Of a stretch of 64,000 nucleotides of DNA, positions 1 to 8,294 are shown piece after piece. Source of the DNA: Diaminobutyricimonas sp. LJ205 (lineage in GTDB: Bacteria; Actinomycetota; Actinomycetes; Actinomycetales; Microbacteriaceae); contig NZ_CP046619.1 in NCBI RefSeq assembly GCF_009755725.1, positions 1,674,001-1,738,000 on the forward strand. Reading direction: 5' to 3'. Positions within the stretch are counted from its first letter, which is position 1, and every line of letters begins with the position of its first letter. The position numbers and the translations under genes are program-made. The notes beneath the pieces are model-generated. The model saw only the letters and a program-made list of their open reading frames with translations, was not told the DNA's origin and searched no databases.

Positions 1-399
1 CTGCGGGTGTTCGTTTTCGAGTGGTTCGAAGACGGCGAGCACTTCCGGGGTGAGGCCATCAACCCGGAGCTGTGGCAGAGCCCGCTCAGCATCGATGAGC
101 TCGATGAGGAGGCCGAATCCGAGGGATGCCTGTCGATTCCGGGCGAGCGTGCGCCCCTTCGACGTGCTGACCGGGTCATCCTGCGCGCCCTCGACCTGCA
201 GCAGCAACCCTACGAGCTGGTTGCCGAAGGCTGGCTCGCCCGCATTCTGCAGCACGAATTCGACCACCTGGACGGAGTGCTCTATGCCGATCGGCTCGAG
301 CACCCCTATTCCAAGGCGATCAGCAAGTCGATCAAGAAGAACAGCTGGGGCGGTCCAGGATTGTCATGGATGCCGGGCGTCGACAACCTTGAGGACTAG
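1..399 (+). CDS. def: Peptide deformylase, 5' end missing
   Basis: This enzyme removes the formyl group from the initiator methionine of new proteins and needs a bound metal. The visible 132 residues carry two of the three family motifs: EGCLSIPG (the EGCLS motif, with the metal-binding Cys) and QHEFDHLDG (the HEXXH-type metal site). The first motif (GxGxAAxQ) must lie before the window, so the gene is truncated by the window edge and the reading frame is open from base 1. The C-terminus extends past the catalytic core with a Lys/Ser-rich stretch ending in a TAG stop. It converges with azlD, leaving only about 31 bp between the two stop codons. Confidence 0.93.
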   Translation: MRVFVFEWFEDGEHFRGEAINPELWQSPLSIDELDEEAESEGCLSIPGERAPLRRADRVILRALDLQQQPYELVAEGWLARILQHEFDHLDGVLYADRLEHPYSKAISKSIKKNSWGGPGLSWMPGVDNLED

Positions 400-409
400 G
401 CCCACCCCG

Positions 410-441
410 CTGAATAGAACAGCGTGCTGACTAGAACAGCG
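410..441. repeat. 15-bp direct repeat at the azlD stop codon
   Basis: CTGAATAGAACAGCG (410-424) is followed after 2 bp by CTGACTAGAACAGCG (427-441); 14 of 15 bases match. The second copy contains the azlD stop codon on the minus strand, so the first copy looks like a short tandem duplication of the gene end. It may be neutral. Confidence 0.75.
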
Positions 442-736
442 CTCGCAGCACTGCAGCGGTGACCGCAGCCGCCGCCACGGCGACGATGAACGGCGCCCGC
501 ACCGCGAACAGCACGCCGGCCACGATCAGCGCGGGGACGCGCGCGTCGACGACCAGCGCGGCACCCTGGCCGAGGGTCTGGGTGATGACCAGGGCGGCGA
601 GCAGCGCCACCGTGAGCAGGTTCGCCACCCGGGCAGGCCGGGGTGCTTCGAGCACCGCGGGCGGCACCAGGTAGCCGGCGAGTTTGAGCGTGAGCACGGC
701 GATGGATGCCAGCAGGATGGTGTGCCATACGGTCAT
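431..736 (-). CDS. azlD: AzlD family branched-chain amino acid transport subunit
   Basis: This is a 101-residue, very hydrophobic protein with about four membrane segments. It matches the small AzlD partner of the AzlC permease, and AzlCD pairs export branched-chain amino acids or analogues. The start chosen is the ATG at 736, which overlaps the azlC stop in a TGATG junction, the usual arrangement for this pair. A longer reading frame upstream is Arg/Gly-rich and out of character for the family. Substrate is inferred from the family only. Confidence 0.85.
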   Translation of the reverse strand: MTVWHTILLASIAVLTLKLAGYLVPPAVLEAPRPARVANLLTVALLAALVITQTLGQGAALVVDARVPALIVAGVLFAVRAPFIVAVAAAAVTAAVLRALF

Positions 737-1431
737 CAGGGACGCCTCCCCCACCAGTTGGTGATTCCGACCACCACGGCAACCCCCGCCGCAGCCAGCA
801 CGGGCAACCCGGCCGGCAGCACCGGGATCAGCGCCGCGCACACGACCGCGGCAGCGATCGCTACCACCACCGGCTGAAGCTGGCGCATTCGCGGCCAGAG
901 CAGGCCGAGGAATGCTGCCGCCGCTGCCGCGTCGAGGCCGAACTGGCTGACATCCCCAATGGCGTCACCGACCAGCGCGCCGATCAGCGTGGTCAGGTTC
1001 CAGCCCACGAAGATCAGGATGCCGGTCAGCCAGAAGCCCACGCGCTGTGCTCGAGGCTCCTCCTGCGCGGTGGACACCGCCATGCTCTCGTCGATCGTGA
1101 TGTGCGCGGCGGCCATCTTGCGCCACCACGGACCTCCCACGATGGTCGTCAGTCTCATCGCATAGAGCCCATTGCGGGCCCCGAGCAGCGTGGCGCTGGC
1201 GATCGCGGCCGGCGCGGCCGCCACTCCCCCGGATGCCAGCACGCCGATCAGCGCGAACTGGGAGCCGCCAGAGAACATCAGCAGGCTCAACACACAGGTC
1301 TGCCAGATATCCAGTCCGGCCGCCACGGCGAGGGCGCCGAAGGACACCCCGTACGCGGAGACCGCGACCGCGACGGCGACGCTCTCCTTGACCGCGACCC
1401 GCACCGGTGATGAAGTCGACACCTCGGTCAT
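736..1431 (-). CDS. azlC: AzlC family branched-chain amino acid permease
   Basis: A 231-residue integral membrane protein of the AzlC family, the large subunit of AzlCD exporters. The N-terminal region carries the family pattern SAYGVSFGALAVAAGL, followed by LMFSGGSQFALIGVLASGG. The middle and C-terminal parts are a series of hydrophobic helices. The ATG at 1431 overlaps the stop of the upstream kinase-like gene by 4 bp (ATGA), and its own stop overlaps azlD by 1 bp. The three genes are therefore almost certainly one mRNA with coupled translation. Confidence 0.9.
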   Translation of the reverse strand: MTEVSTSSPVRVAVKESVAVAVAVSAYGVSFGALAVAAGLDIWQTCVLSLLMFSGGSQFALIGVLASGGVAAAPAAIASATLLGARNGLYAMRLTTIVGGPWWRKMAAAHITIDESMAVSTAQEEPRAQRVGFWLTGILIFVGWNLTTLIGALVGDAIGDVSQFGLDAAAAAAFLGLLWPRMRQLQPVVVAIAAAVVCAALIPVLPAGLPVLAAAGVAVVVGITNWWGRRP

Positions 1432-2339
1432 CGACGGGCGAGATTCACGTCGTGGACGCCGTTGTGGAACCGCAGGTGCGGGAAGACGACCTGAACTGAG
1501 AATCCGACCCCTGGCACACGGGTGGCGCTGAAGACACCACCGAACAGCTCCGCACGTTCACGCATTTCGGTGATGCCGACACCGTCCACCGCTCGGGTCA
1601 GCGCGCCCAGGTCATCCTCGATCGTGTACCCGGCACCGGCCGGGTCGTTCGGGTCGACGCCCTGCCTGCGAAGCGCTGCCCGGACGCCGTCATCATCCAC
1701 CTTGACCTGCAGCCCCTCGGCTGTCCAGGTGAACGTGACTCTCGCCTCGGTGCCCTCTCCGCCGTACTTGAGCGAGTTGGAGAGCGCTTCCTGCAGGATC
1801 CGGTAGACGGCCAGCTCGGCGCCGTGCGCGAGCCGGTGCCGGTCGCCGAACTCCTCGAAGGTGACGACCAGGCCGGCATCCCGCATCACCTTGAACAGGT
1901 CGCGCGCGGATTTCAGGCGCGGCTGCGGTGCGGCATCCGCCTCGCCTTCTCGGACCACCGTCATCACGCGCCGCAGATCGCCCAGCGTGGTGCGGGCCAG
2001 GTCCGCGATCTGGCCGGCTCCGCGTGCGGCGACCGCGGGATCGGCCGCGGCCGCATAGCGGGCGCCGTCCGCCTTCGCGATGATGCTGTTCACCGACAGC
2101 ACGGCGACCTCGTGCATCTCACGGATGATGCGCAGCCGTCCGGTCTGCTCGGCGAGTGTCAGTTCCAGATTGATCCGGTCGCGGTCCGCGCCGACGTGCT
2201 CGCGCTGCAATCGGCGCCGCGCGGACCCGGCCCGCAGCCAGGCGATCAGCAGCAGCACGACGGCGATCAGCAGCACCAGGGTCACTGCCGCGAGCACCGT
2301 GACGAGCAACAGAGAATTCTCGTCGATCCACCGGTTCAT
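1428..2339 (-). CDS. Sensor histidine kinase-like protein coupled to azlCD
   Basis: A 303-residue protein. One N-terminal membrane helix (about residues 9-35) is followed by a DHp-like helix pair and a C-terminal HATPase domain. The phosphoacceptor segment reads LRIIREMHEVAVLSVN. The His that is normally phosphorylated is kept, but the family D after it is E and the following VAH is lost. The N-box (ILQEALSNSLKYGG) and the G2 motif (GVGITEMRERAELFGG) are present. The G1 box (DDDG) is separated from G2 by a longer insert than usual. No response regulator is adjacent. A stretch ADGARYA is shared with the canonical kinase at 28899-30074, suggesting common ancestry. It may sense amino acids or modulate AzlCD; this is inference. 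Confidence 0.75.
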   Translation of the reverse strand: MNRWIDENSLLLVTVLAAVTLVLLIAVVLLLIAWLRAGSARRRLQREHVGADRDRINLELTLAEQTGRLRIIREMHEVAVLSVNSIIAKADGARYAAAADPAVAARGAGQIADLARTTLGDLRRVMTVVREGEADAAPQPRLKSARDLFKVMRDAGLVVTFEEFGDRHRLAHGAELAVYRILQEALSNSLKYGGEGTEARVTFTWTAEGLQVKVDDDGVRAALRRQGVDPNDPAGAGYTIEDDLGALTRAVDGVGITEMRERAELFGGVFSATRVPGVGFSVQVVFPHLRFHNGVHDVNLARR

Positions 2340-2379
2340 CGTCTGCCCCTCATTCGGCGATTGCCCCGCACAAACACGA

Positions 2380-2410
2380 AGGCCCTGGGGAAGATTATTC
2401 CCCAGGGCCT
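2380..2410 (-). terminator. Rho-independent terminator after tRNA-Asn
   Basis: A perfect 13-bp stem (arms 2380-2392 and 2398-2410, loop GATTA) begins 5 bp after the 3' end of the tRNA on the minus strand. It is followed by a moderately T-rich stretch. It probably ends the tRNA transcript before the kinase-azlCD operon. Confidence 0.85.
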
Positions 2411-2415
2411 GCTTG

Positions 2416-2488
2416 CTCCCCGAGTTGGACTCGAACCAACAACCTGCCGGTTAACAGCCGGCTGCTCTGCCAATTGAGCTATCGAGGA
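2416..2488 (-). tRNA. tRNA-Asn (anticodon GTT)
   Basis: The 73-nt sequence folds as a complete cloverleaf. It has acceptor arms TCCTCGA/TCGGGGA with discriminator G, D arm GCTC..GAGC, and anticodon stem GCCGG/CCGGC with loop CTGTTAA. The T arm is GTTGG TTCGAGT CCAAC. The anticodon GTT reads Asn codons. CCA is not fully encoded. Confidence 0.97.
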
Positions 2489-2548
2489 TCGCTGTAAACA
2501 GCTTGACTACCTTAGCAAAGATTTTGAACGGTCCCGCACGAGGATCAG

Positions 2549-3553
2549 TCAGTACCCCGCTTCGGTGTCGACAACGCCGACGAAGTCACCCTCGCCGAGG
2601 AAGGCCGTAACATTCGAACGCACTCGGGTGGCCAGCAGCGGCCCGGTCATATCCGGCGTGTCCGCCGCGTGCATCGTCACCACCGTGTTCGGCGCCTGCC
2701 AGAGCGGGTGGTCATCCGGCAACGGCTCGGGCGCGGTCACATCGACGCCCGCGCCGGCGATGGCGCCGGCCTCGAGCGCGGCGACCAGCGCGTCGGTGTC
2801 GACGATGCCGCCTCGGGCGATGTTCACAAGCACCGCGGACGGCTTCATGAGCCCCAGTTGGCGCTGGCCGATCAGGCGAGCGGATGTCGATGCCAGCGCC
2901 GCGGCGACCACCACCACGTCGGCCTCAGGCAGCACCTCGTCCAGTTGCGCGGCAGTCACCGTGCGCGCTGCGCCGGGCACCGGAGCATCCGTCCGCCGCA
3001 CCACGGTGATGTCGGTCTCGAACGGGGCGACCAGCCGGATGAACTCGCGGGCGATGCCGCCCGCGCCGATGAGCACGATCCTGCGGCCGTACAGGGACGT
3101 GCCGCGCATCACCGGTTCCCAGCTGGTGGCGCGGGCCTTCGCCGGGATGAATCGCAATGCCGACAGGGTGAGCGCGAGCGCATGCTCGGCAACCGGCTCG
3201 GAGTAGGCACCCTTCGCGCTGGTCCACAGCGGCAGGTCGCGACCGGCGTACTCCGCGATGAGCCCGGAGAAGGCGTCGACGCCCGCCCACGGCAGCTGCA
3301 CCCATTCGATCCCTGGGTTTGCCTGCAGGATGGCGCGCAACTCGTCCTCACGGCCGGCCGACAGCCAGATCACACCCCGTGTGTGCTCAGACAGCGGCTC
3401 GACGCTCGCCCCGGCCTCGCGGGCGGCGTCAACGAACAGGTCCTTGGCGCGCGGCAGCACCGCGATCGGGCCGGGGGTCGGGCGGGCACCATTCGAGGCT
3501 GACCTGGCACCGAGGTCGCGGTGCTCTCCTGGGTGACGGGCGGTTTCTGACAC
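2549..3553 (-). CDS. D-isomer-specific 2-hydroxyacid dehydrogenase
   Basis: An NAD(P)-dependent oxidoreductase of 334 residues. The Rossmann motif is GAGGIA (163-168). The catalytic set is present: Arg247 in NIARGGIVD, Glu276 in TAPEPLP and His295 in TMHAAD. The GTG at 3553 has a strong ribosome site (GAAGGAG, about 5 bp away). The stretch before residue 28 is Gly/Ala/Arg-rich and unlike the family core. It sits 9 bp downstream of an ABC ATPase gene on the same strand, so it may be the last gene of the peptide-transport operon. The hydroxyacid substrate cannot be told from sequence. Confidence 0.88.
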   Translation of the reverse strand: MSETARHPGEHRDLGARSASNGARPTPGPIAVLPRAKDLFVDAAREAGASVEPLSEHTRGVIWLSAGREDELRAILQANPGIEWVQLPWAGVDAFSGLIAEYAGRDLPLWTSAKGAYSEPVAEHALALTLSALRFIPAKARATSWEPVMRGTSLYGRRIVLIGAGGIAREFIRLVAPFETDITVVRRTDAPVPGAARTVTAAQLDEVLPEADVVVVAAALASTSARLIGQRQLGLMKPSAVLVNIARGGIVDTDALVAALEAGAIAGAGVDVTAPEPLPDDHPLWQAPNTVVTMHAADTPDMTGPLLATRVRSNVTAFLGEGDFVGVVDTEAGY

Positions 3554-3562
3554 GGATCTCCT

Positions 3563-4354
3563 TCAGTACTGAATGGTCTTGGCTAGCTTTTCGACGTACG
3601 GGTGCTGCGGATTGCCGAGGACGTCGTCGTACTGGCCATAACCGACCAGCACTCCGCCCTGCATGACCGCGAGTGAACTCGTCATCCTCGGGATCTCGCC
3701 GACCTCCCCCGCAACCACGACCGCGGAGAACTCCCGTTCGGCCTGCAGGTCGCGAATGGCATCGAGGATCGCCCCGCGCACCACAACATCCACGCCCATC
3801 GTCGGATCATCGGCGATCAGCAACGGCGGCTCGAGGATCAGCGCGCGGGCCAGCGCGACGCGCTGCCGTTGGCCGCGGCTGAGCTCGTGCGGGAACTTGC
3901 CCATGACCCGCAACGGCAGTCGCACCGCGTCGATCAGGGTGGCGACGGCGGTTCCCGCCTCGAGCCGGTCGAACTTGGGGTCGCGCGAGTAGATCGGATC
4001 GGCAACGTTCTCGCCCACGGTGAGGTGCGGGTAGAGGTCGGTACCGGCATCCTGCGGCATGTAGCCGACCGAGAACTGCAGATCGACTCGTTTGCGGCCG
4101 CGCAGCCGGCGCAGCCGATAGCCGAGAACCGTGGCCTCACCGCCGGTGATCACCGGTTCCCCCGGTTCGCCGGCGTGACCGGCGAGCGTCCGCAGCAGCG
4201 TGGACTTACCAGAACCTGCTTCCCCGACGATGGCGAGGATTTCTCCCCGTCGCACGGCCAGACTCACTCCGTTCACCGCAGTCCGTGAGTCTGCCGGGTA
4301 CCGAACGGAGAGGTCACTGGTCATCACCGCCAGCTGGCTGTATCGCGGTGTCAT
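3563..4354 (-). CDS. Degenerate ABC transporter ATP-binding protein
   Basis: A 263-residue ABC ATPase that follows the peptide transporter genes. Walker A (GEAGSGKST, 44-52), the Q-loop (Q101) and a modified signature (LSRGQ, 158-162) are present. Walker B reads LLIADD, so the catalytic Glu is replaced by Asp183. The H-loop region reads VVVAGEVGE, with no switch His. It is therefore likely a weak or non-hydrolysing partner rather than a full motor. The ATG at 4354 has GGGGAG about 9 bp upstream; an in-frame GTG at 4414 would add 20 Arg-rich residues. The C-terminus keeps the NPQHPYVEKL pattern of oligopeptide-transporter ATPases. Confidence 0.8.
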   Translation of the reverse strand: MTPRYSQLAVMTSDLSVRYPADSRTAVNGVSLAVRRGEILAIVGEAGSGKSTLLRTLAGHAGEPGEPVITGGEATVLGYRLRRLRGRKRVDLQFSVGYMPQDAGTDLYPHLTVGENVADPIYSRDPKFDRLEAGTAVATLIDAVRLPLRVMGKFPHELSRGQRQRVALARALILEPPLLIADDPTMGVDVVVRGAILDAIRDLQAEREFSAVVVAGEVGEIPRMTSSLAVMQGGVLVGYGQYDDVLGNPQHPYVEKLAKTIQY

Positions 4355-4446
4355 GAATCGCAACTCCCCTGTCGCACGAACCCGCGCTGGACGCGCGGAC
4401 CTTCGCCCCGTCACGGGGCTCCGAACCCATGTGACGAACTCTCAGG

Positions 4447-6108
4447 CTAGCCGGTCAACGCCTTCAACTCGTTGCGGCGACGGGCCTGCTCGACGGGATC
4501 CGGAACCGGCAACGAGGCCAGCAACCGTTTGGTGTACTCCTCGCGCGGCGCGCCGAGGACCTGGTCGCCTGGACCCTCCTCGACGAGCCGTCCGTGGTAG
4601 AGCACCGCGATGCGGTCAGCGAGCAGGTCGACGACGGCGAGGTCGTGGCTGATGAACAACGCGGCGAAGCCGATGTTCTTCTGCAGCTCGGTGAACAGCT
4701 CGAGTACGGCGGCCTGCACCGACACGTCGAGTGCACTCGTCGGCTCATCGGCGATCAGCAGCTCAGGGTCGAGCGCGAGCGAGCGAGCGAGGCTGGCGCG
4801 CTGGCGCTGGCCGCCGGAGAGTTCATGCGGGAAGCGATTGGCGAAGGATGTCGGCAGTTGCACGGCGTCGAGCAGTTCGTGCACGCGCGGGCGCGCGGTG
4901 CGCACATTGGACGCCTTACCGTGGACCAGCAGCGGCTCGGCGATGGCCTCGGCAATCGTGAGCAGCGGGTTGAAGCTGGTCGCCGGATCCTGGAAGACGA
5001 AACCGATCTTCGCCCGGACCGGCCGGAAATTGCGCTCCTTGACCCCGAGCATCTCGTGGCCGAGCACCCTCAGCGACCCGCCGGTGACCTTGGTGAGTCC
5101 GGCGATCGCACGGCCGATCGTGGTCTTGCCCGAGCCGCTCTCGCCGACCAGGCCGAGCACCTCGCCGGGCCGGATCACGAAGCTCACCTGGTCGACGGCA
5201 CGGAATCCGGGCTGCCCGAGCCGGCCAGGGTAGACGATCTCCAGCTTGTCGGCGACGACCACCGGCTCAGCGGCCGGCGCCGCGCCACGCGGGGTGACGC
5301 GGGTGCCGATCCTCGGCACCGCGGCCAGCAGTGCCTTGGTGTAGGCGTTCTGCGGGTTCGAGAAGAGCTCACGCACGGGCGCCTCTTCGACCACCTCGCC
5401 GAGGTACATCACGGCGACGCGATCGGCCAGGTCGGCGACCACGCCCATGTTGTGGGTGATCAGCACGATGGCGGTGTTGAACTCGTCGCGCAGCGTGCGC
5501 AGCAGTTCCAGGATCTCGGCCTGCACGGTGACATCCAGCGCCGTGGTCGGCTCGTCGGCGACGATGACCTTCGGGCCGAGCACGAGCGCCATGGCGATGA
5601 CCACACGCTGCTTCTGGCCACCCGAGAACTGGTGCGGGTAGTAGTCGATGCGCTTCTCGGGCTCGGGGATGCCGACCTTGCCGAGCATCTCGATCGCCTT
5701 CTGGCGGGCCTCGGCCTTGCTGTACTCGCCGTGCGCGCGCAGTCCTTCGGCAATCTGCCAACCGACCGTGAACACCGGGTTCAGCGCGGTGGATGGCTCC
5801 TGGAACACCATGGCGGCATCCCGGCCACGCATGTCACGCAGTTCGTTCGCGTCCACCTGGAGGATGTCCTGGCCGTCCAGAATCACTGCGCCGGAAACGG
5901 TTGCGGTGTCGGGAAGGAGCCGCAGGATGGTGCGCGCGGTGACCGTCTTGCCGGAGCCGGACTCACCGACGATCGCGAGCACTTCGCCTGGCTGCACGCT
6001 CAGGCTCACACCGCCGACCGCGGTGACGGGGGCGGCATCCGTTGCGAAATCGACGCGGAGGTTCTTGATTTCAACGACGTTGCCGTTGGGCGAGATGGGA
6101 GTGCTCAT
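4447..6108 (-). CDS. Dipeptide/oligopeptide ABC transporter, fused double ATPase (DppD-DppF type)
   Basis: A 553-residue protein with two complete ABC ATPase domains in tandem, equivalent to DppD plus DppF. Both halves have intact motifs: two GESGSGKT Walker A sites, signatures FSGGQKQR and LSGGQRQR, ADEPTTALD and ADEPTSALD Walker B regions, and H-loops ITHN and ISHD. Each half is followed by the oligopeptide-family C-terminal extension (NPQNAYTKALL, APREEYTKRLL). It overlaps the upstream permease gene by 4 bp. It powers import of peptides or a related solute through the 6105-8172 permeases. Confidence 0.93.
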   Translation of the reverse strand: MSTPISPNGNVVEIKNLRVDFATDAAPVTAVGGVSLSVQPGEVLAIVGESGSGKTVTARTILRLLPDTATVSGAVILDGQDILQVDANELRDMRGRDAAMVFQEPSTALNPVFTVGWQIAEGLRAHGEYSKAEARQKAIEMLGKVGIPEPEKRIDYYPHQFSGGQKQRVVIAMALVLGPKVIVADEPTTALDVTVQAEILELLRTLRDEFNTAIVLITHNMGVVADLADRVAVMYLGEVVEEAPVRELFSNPQNAYTKALLAAVPRIGTRVTPRGAAPAAEPVVVADKLEIVYPGRLGQPGFRAVDQVSFVIRPGEVLGLVGESGSGKTTIGRAIAGLTKVTGGSLRVLGHEMLGVKERNFRPVRAKIGFVFQDPATSFNPLLTIAEAIAEPLLVHGKASNVRTARPRVHELLDAVQLPTSFANRFPHELSGGQRQRASLARSLALDPELLIADEPTSALDVSVQAAVLELFTELQKNIGFAALFISHDLAVVDLLADRIAVLYHGRLVEEGPGDQVLGAPREEYTKRLLASLPVPDPVEQARRRNELKALTG

Positions 6109-7082
6109 ACTGCCGCCTCCTCAGCCGGCTTGCTGCCCACCGCACGGCGGCGGATACGCAGTCGAGGGTCAGACAGGTCGTTGAGGCTCTCGCCCACGAG
6201 GGTGATGCCGAGCACCATCAGCACGATGGCAGCGCCCGGGAAGACTCCGGTCCACCAGATACCGCTGGCGGTGTCCGCCAGCGCGCGGTTGAGGTCGTAG
6301 CCCCACTCGGCGCCCGCGGTAGGGAGGATGCCGAAGCCGAGGAAGCCCAGCGCGGCGAGGGTCAGGATCGCTTCGGATGCGTTCAGGGTGAGGATCAGCG
6401 GCAGGGAGCGGGTGGCGTTGCGCAGCACGTGCCGGGACAGGATGCGCGGGGTGCGCGTGCCGATCACCCGAGCCGACTCGACGAACGCCTCCGCCTTCAG
6501 TCGAACCGTCTCGGCTCGAACAACTCGGAAGTACTGCGGGACGAAGACGACGGTGATCGAGATCGCCGCCGCGAAGATGCCGCCCCAGTAGCTCGATTGA
6601 CCACCGGAGATCACGATCGACATGACGATCGCAAGTAGCAGCGACGGGAAGGCGTAGATCGCGTCGGCCAGGGTCACGAGCACCCGGTCCACCCAGCCGC
6701 CGAGGTATCCGGAGATCAAGCCGAGCGCAATGCCGATGAAGACTGACACGATCACGGCGATGATCACGACCGAGACAGCGGTCTGAGCGCCCCAGATCAC
6801 CCGGGAGTACACGTCATAGCCACCTACGGTGGTCCCCCAGATGTGTTCGGGCGACGGCGGCGCCTGCCGCGGGAAGGGGCCTTCAGCGTCTCGCAGCTGG
6901 TTGAAATCGTAGGGGGTGAGCAGCGGCGCGAAGAGGGCCATCAGGATGTACGCCACGCAGAGCACAAGGCCCGCGATCAACATTCCACGCTGCAGTCCGA
7001 CACTGGCGCGCAGGTGCCAGATCAGCGGAAGCTTCTTCCAGCGGGGCTCTCCGGACCCGCCGTGTACGACGACCTCAGTCAT
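6105..7082 (-). CDS. Peptide ABC transporter permease, DppC type
   Basis: A 325-residue inner-membrane permease with an N-terminal OppC-like membrane helix and about six helices in total. The EAA loop region reads VIGTRTPRILSRHVLRNATRS, next to where the ATPases dock. The sequence GTTVGGYDVYSRVIWGAQT is typical of DppC/OppC. It lies between the DppB-type gene (1 bp away) and the fused ATPase gene (4-bp overlap), so it is in the same operon. Confidence 0.92.
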   Translation of the reverse strand: MTEVVVHGGSGEPRWKKLPLIWHLRASVGLQRGMLIAGLVLCVAYILMALFAPLLTPYDFNQLRDAEGPFPRQAPPSPEHIWGTTVGGYDVYSRVIWGAQTAVSVVIIAVIVSVFIGIALGLISGYLGGWVDRVLVTLADAIYAFPSLLLAIVMSIVISGGQSSYWGGIFAAAISITVVFVPQYFRVVRAETVRLKAEAFVESARVIGTRTPRILSRHVLRNATRSLPLILTLNASEAILTLAALGFLGFGILPTAGAEWGYDLNRALADTASGIWWTGVFPGAAIVLMVLGITLVGESLNDLSDPRLRIRRRAVGSKPAEEAAV

Positions 7083-7083
7083 C

Positions 7084-8172
7084 TCAGTACCTCACTCTCG
7101 GGTCGATGAGGGCGGCTATGACGTCCACGATGAAGTTCGTGACCGCGACGATCACCGCCAGCACCGCGACGATGCCCTGAACGGCGACGAAGTCGCGGGC
7201 ACCCAAATACTGGGACAGCTGGAAGCCGAGACCACGCCACTCGAATGTGGACTCGGTGAGGATCGCTCCACCGAGCAGCAGGGCGATCTGCAGGCCCATC
7301 ACCGTGATGATCGGGATCAGCGCGGGTTTGTACGCGTGGCGACGCACCAACCGGAGCTCCCGCACTCCGCGGGACCGGGCGGCGTCGACGTAACCCATGC
7401 CGAGCGTGCCGATCAGGTTGGTGCGCACGAGGCGCAGGAAGACGCCGGCGGTGAGCAGGCCGAGCGTCAGGCCGGGCAGCACAGCATGCGCGAGTACGTC
7501 GCCGATGACGGCCGGATTGCCCAGACGGATCGCGTCGATGAGGTAGATGCCGGTGGGATTGTCGATGCGGCCGAGGGCCAACTGCTCGCGTGTGCCCGCC
7601 CGGCCACCGAGCGGAAGCCAGCCGAGCCAGACAGAGAAGGTCAGCTTCAGCAGCAGGCCGGCGAAGAACACCGGGGTGGCGTAGCAGAGGATCGCGAAGA
7701 TGCGGAGCACCGCGTCAGGCCAGCGGTCACGCAGGTAGGCGGCGAGCATGCCGAGCGGGATGCCGACGATGAAGGCCACGATCAAGGCGTAGAACGCCAG
7801 CTCGAGAGTCGCCGCGCCGTAGGTGAGGATGACCTCGCTGATCAGGCGGTTATCGGTGACGGTGCGTCCGAAGTTGCCGGTGAAGACCTGGCCGATGTAC
7901 TCGAAGTACTGCACCCACAGGGGCCGCAGGTACCCGGCTGCCTCGAGGCGCTCGTTCAGCTGCGCTTCGGTGAGTCGTCCGCCGACGGATGCGGTGATCG
8001 GGTCGCCGACGACGCGCATCAGGAAGAACACGAGGGTGACCAGGATGAAGACGGTCGGGATGATGAGGAGGAACCTCACCAGGATGTAGCGGCCGAGTCC
8101 TGAACCGCCCCCGCCTCGGGGTTTCTTGATGGTGTCAGGCCCGGTAAGGCTTTCTTCGACTGTCACCGTCAC
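7084..8172 (-). CDS. Peptide ABC transporter permease, DppB type
   Basis: A 362-residue permease. The first helix follows a Gly-rich cytoplasmic N-terminus (GRYILVRFLLIIPTVFILV), and the family pattern GDPITASVGGRLTEAQ follows. The EAA-type loop is DAARSRGVRELRLVRRHAYK. The GTG start at 8172 has AAAAGGAAG just upstream. It is separated from the upstream binding-protein gene by 122 bp that contain a strong stem-loop, which probably lowers expression of the permease relative to the binding protein. Confidence 0.92.
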   Translation of the reverse strand: MTVTVEESLTGPDTIKKPRGGGGSGLGRYILVRFLLIIPTVFILVTLVFFLMRVVGDPITASVGGRLTEAQLNERLEAAGYLRPLWVQYFEYIGQVFTGNFGRTVTDNRLISEVILTYGAATLELAFYALIVAFIVGIPLGMLAAYLRDRWPDAVLRIFAILCYATPVFFAGLLLKLTFSVWLGWLPLGGRAGTREQLALGRIDNPTGIYLIDAIRLGNPAVIGDVLAHAVLPGLTLGLLTAGVFLRLVRTNLIGTLGMGYVDAARSRGVRELRLVRRHAYKPALIPIITVMGLQIALLLGGAILTESTFEWRGLGFQLSQYLGARDFVAVQGIVAVLAVIVAVTNFIVDVIAALIDPRVRY

Positions 8173-8207
8173 GCTTCCTTTTGAAGATGGTTAAGGGATG
8201 CAAGCAA

Positions 8208-8240
8208 ATGGGATGCCGCACCGTGCGTGCGGCATCCCAT
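8208..8240 (-). terminator. Intercistronic stem-loop between binding protein and DppB genes
   Basis: The arms ATGGGATGCCGCA (8208-8220) and TGCGGCATCCCAT (8228-8240) pair perfectly over 13 bp with a 7-base loop. It lies just after the binding-protein stop. No long T-tract follows, so it may act as a partial terminator or as an mRNA 3'-end protector, as is common after binding-protein genes. Confidence 0.7.
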
Positions 8241-8294
8241 CCCTTGTCGCGTGACCACCAGATTACCCGCCGGTCACGCGGTTGTTCGCTGTTG

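Noticed and set aside
1428-2339. Idea that the kinase-like protein had lost its phosphoacceptor His
   Set aside because: The His is present in REMHEV; only neighbouring residues differ.
4594-6300. 568-codon plus-strand open frame opposite the fused peptide ATPase
   Set aside because: Antisense shadow of conserved ABC motifs with no recognisable family.
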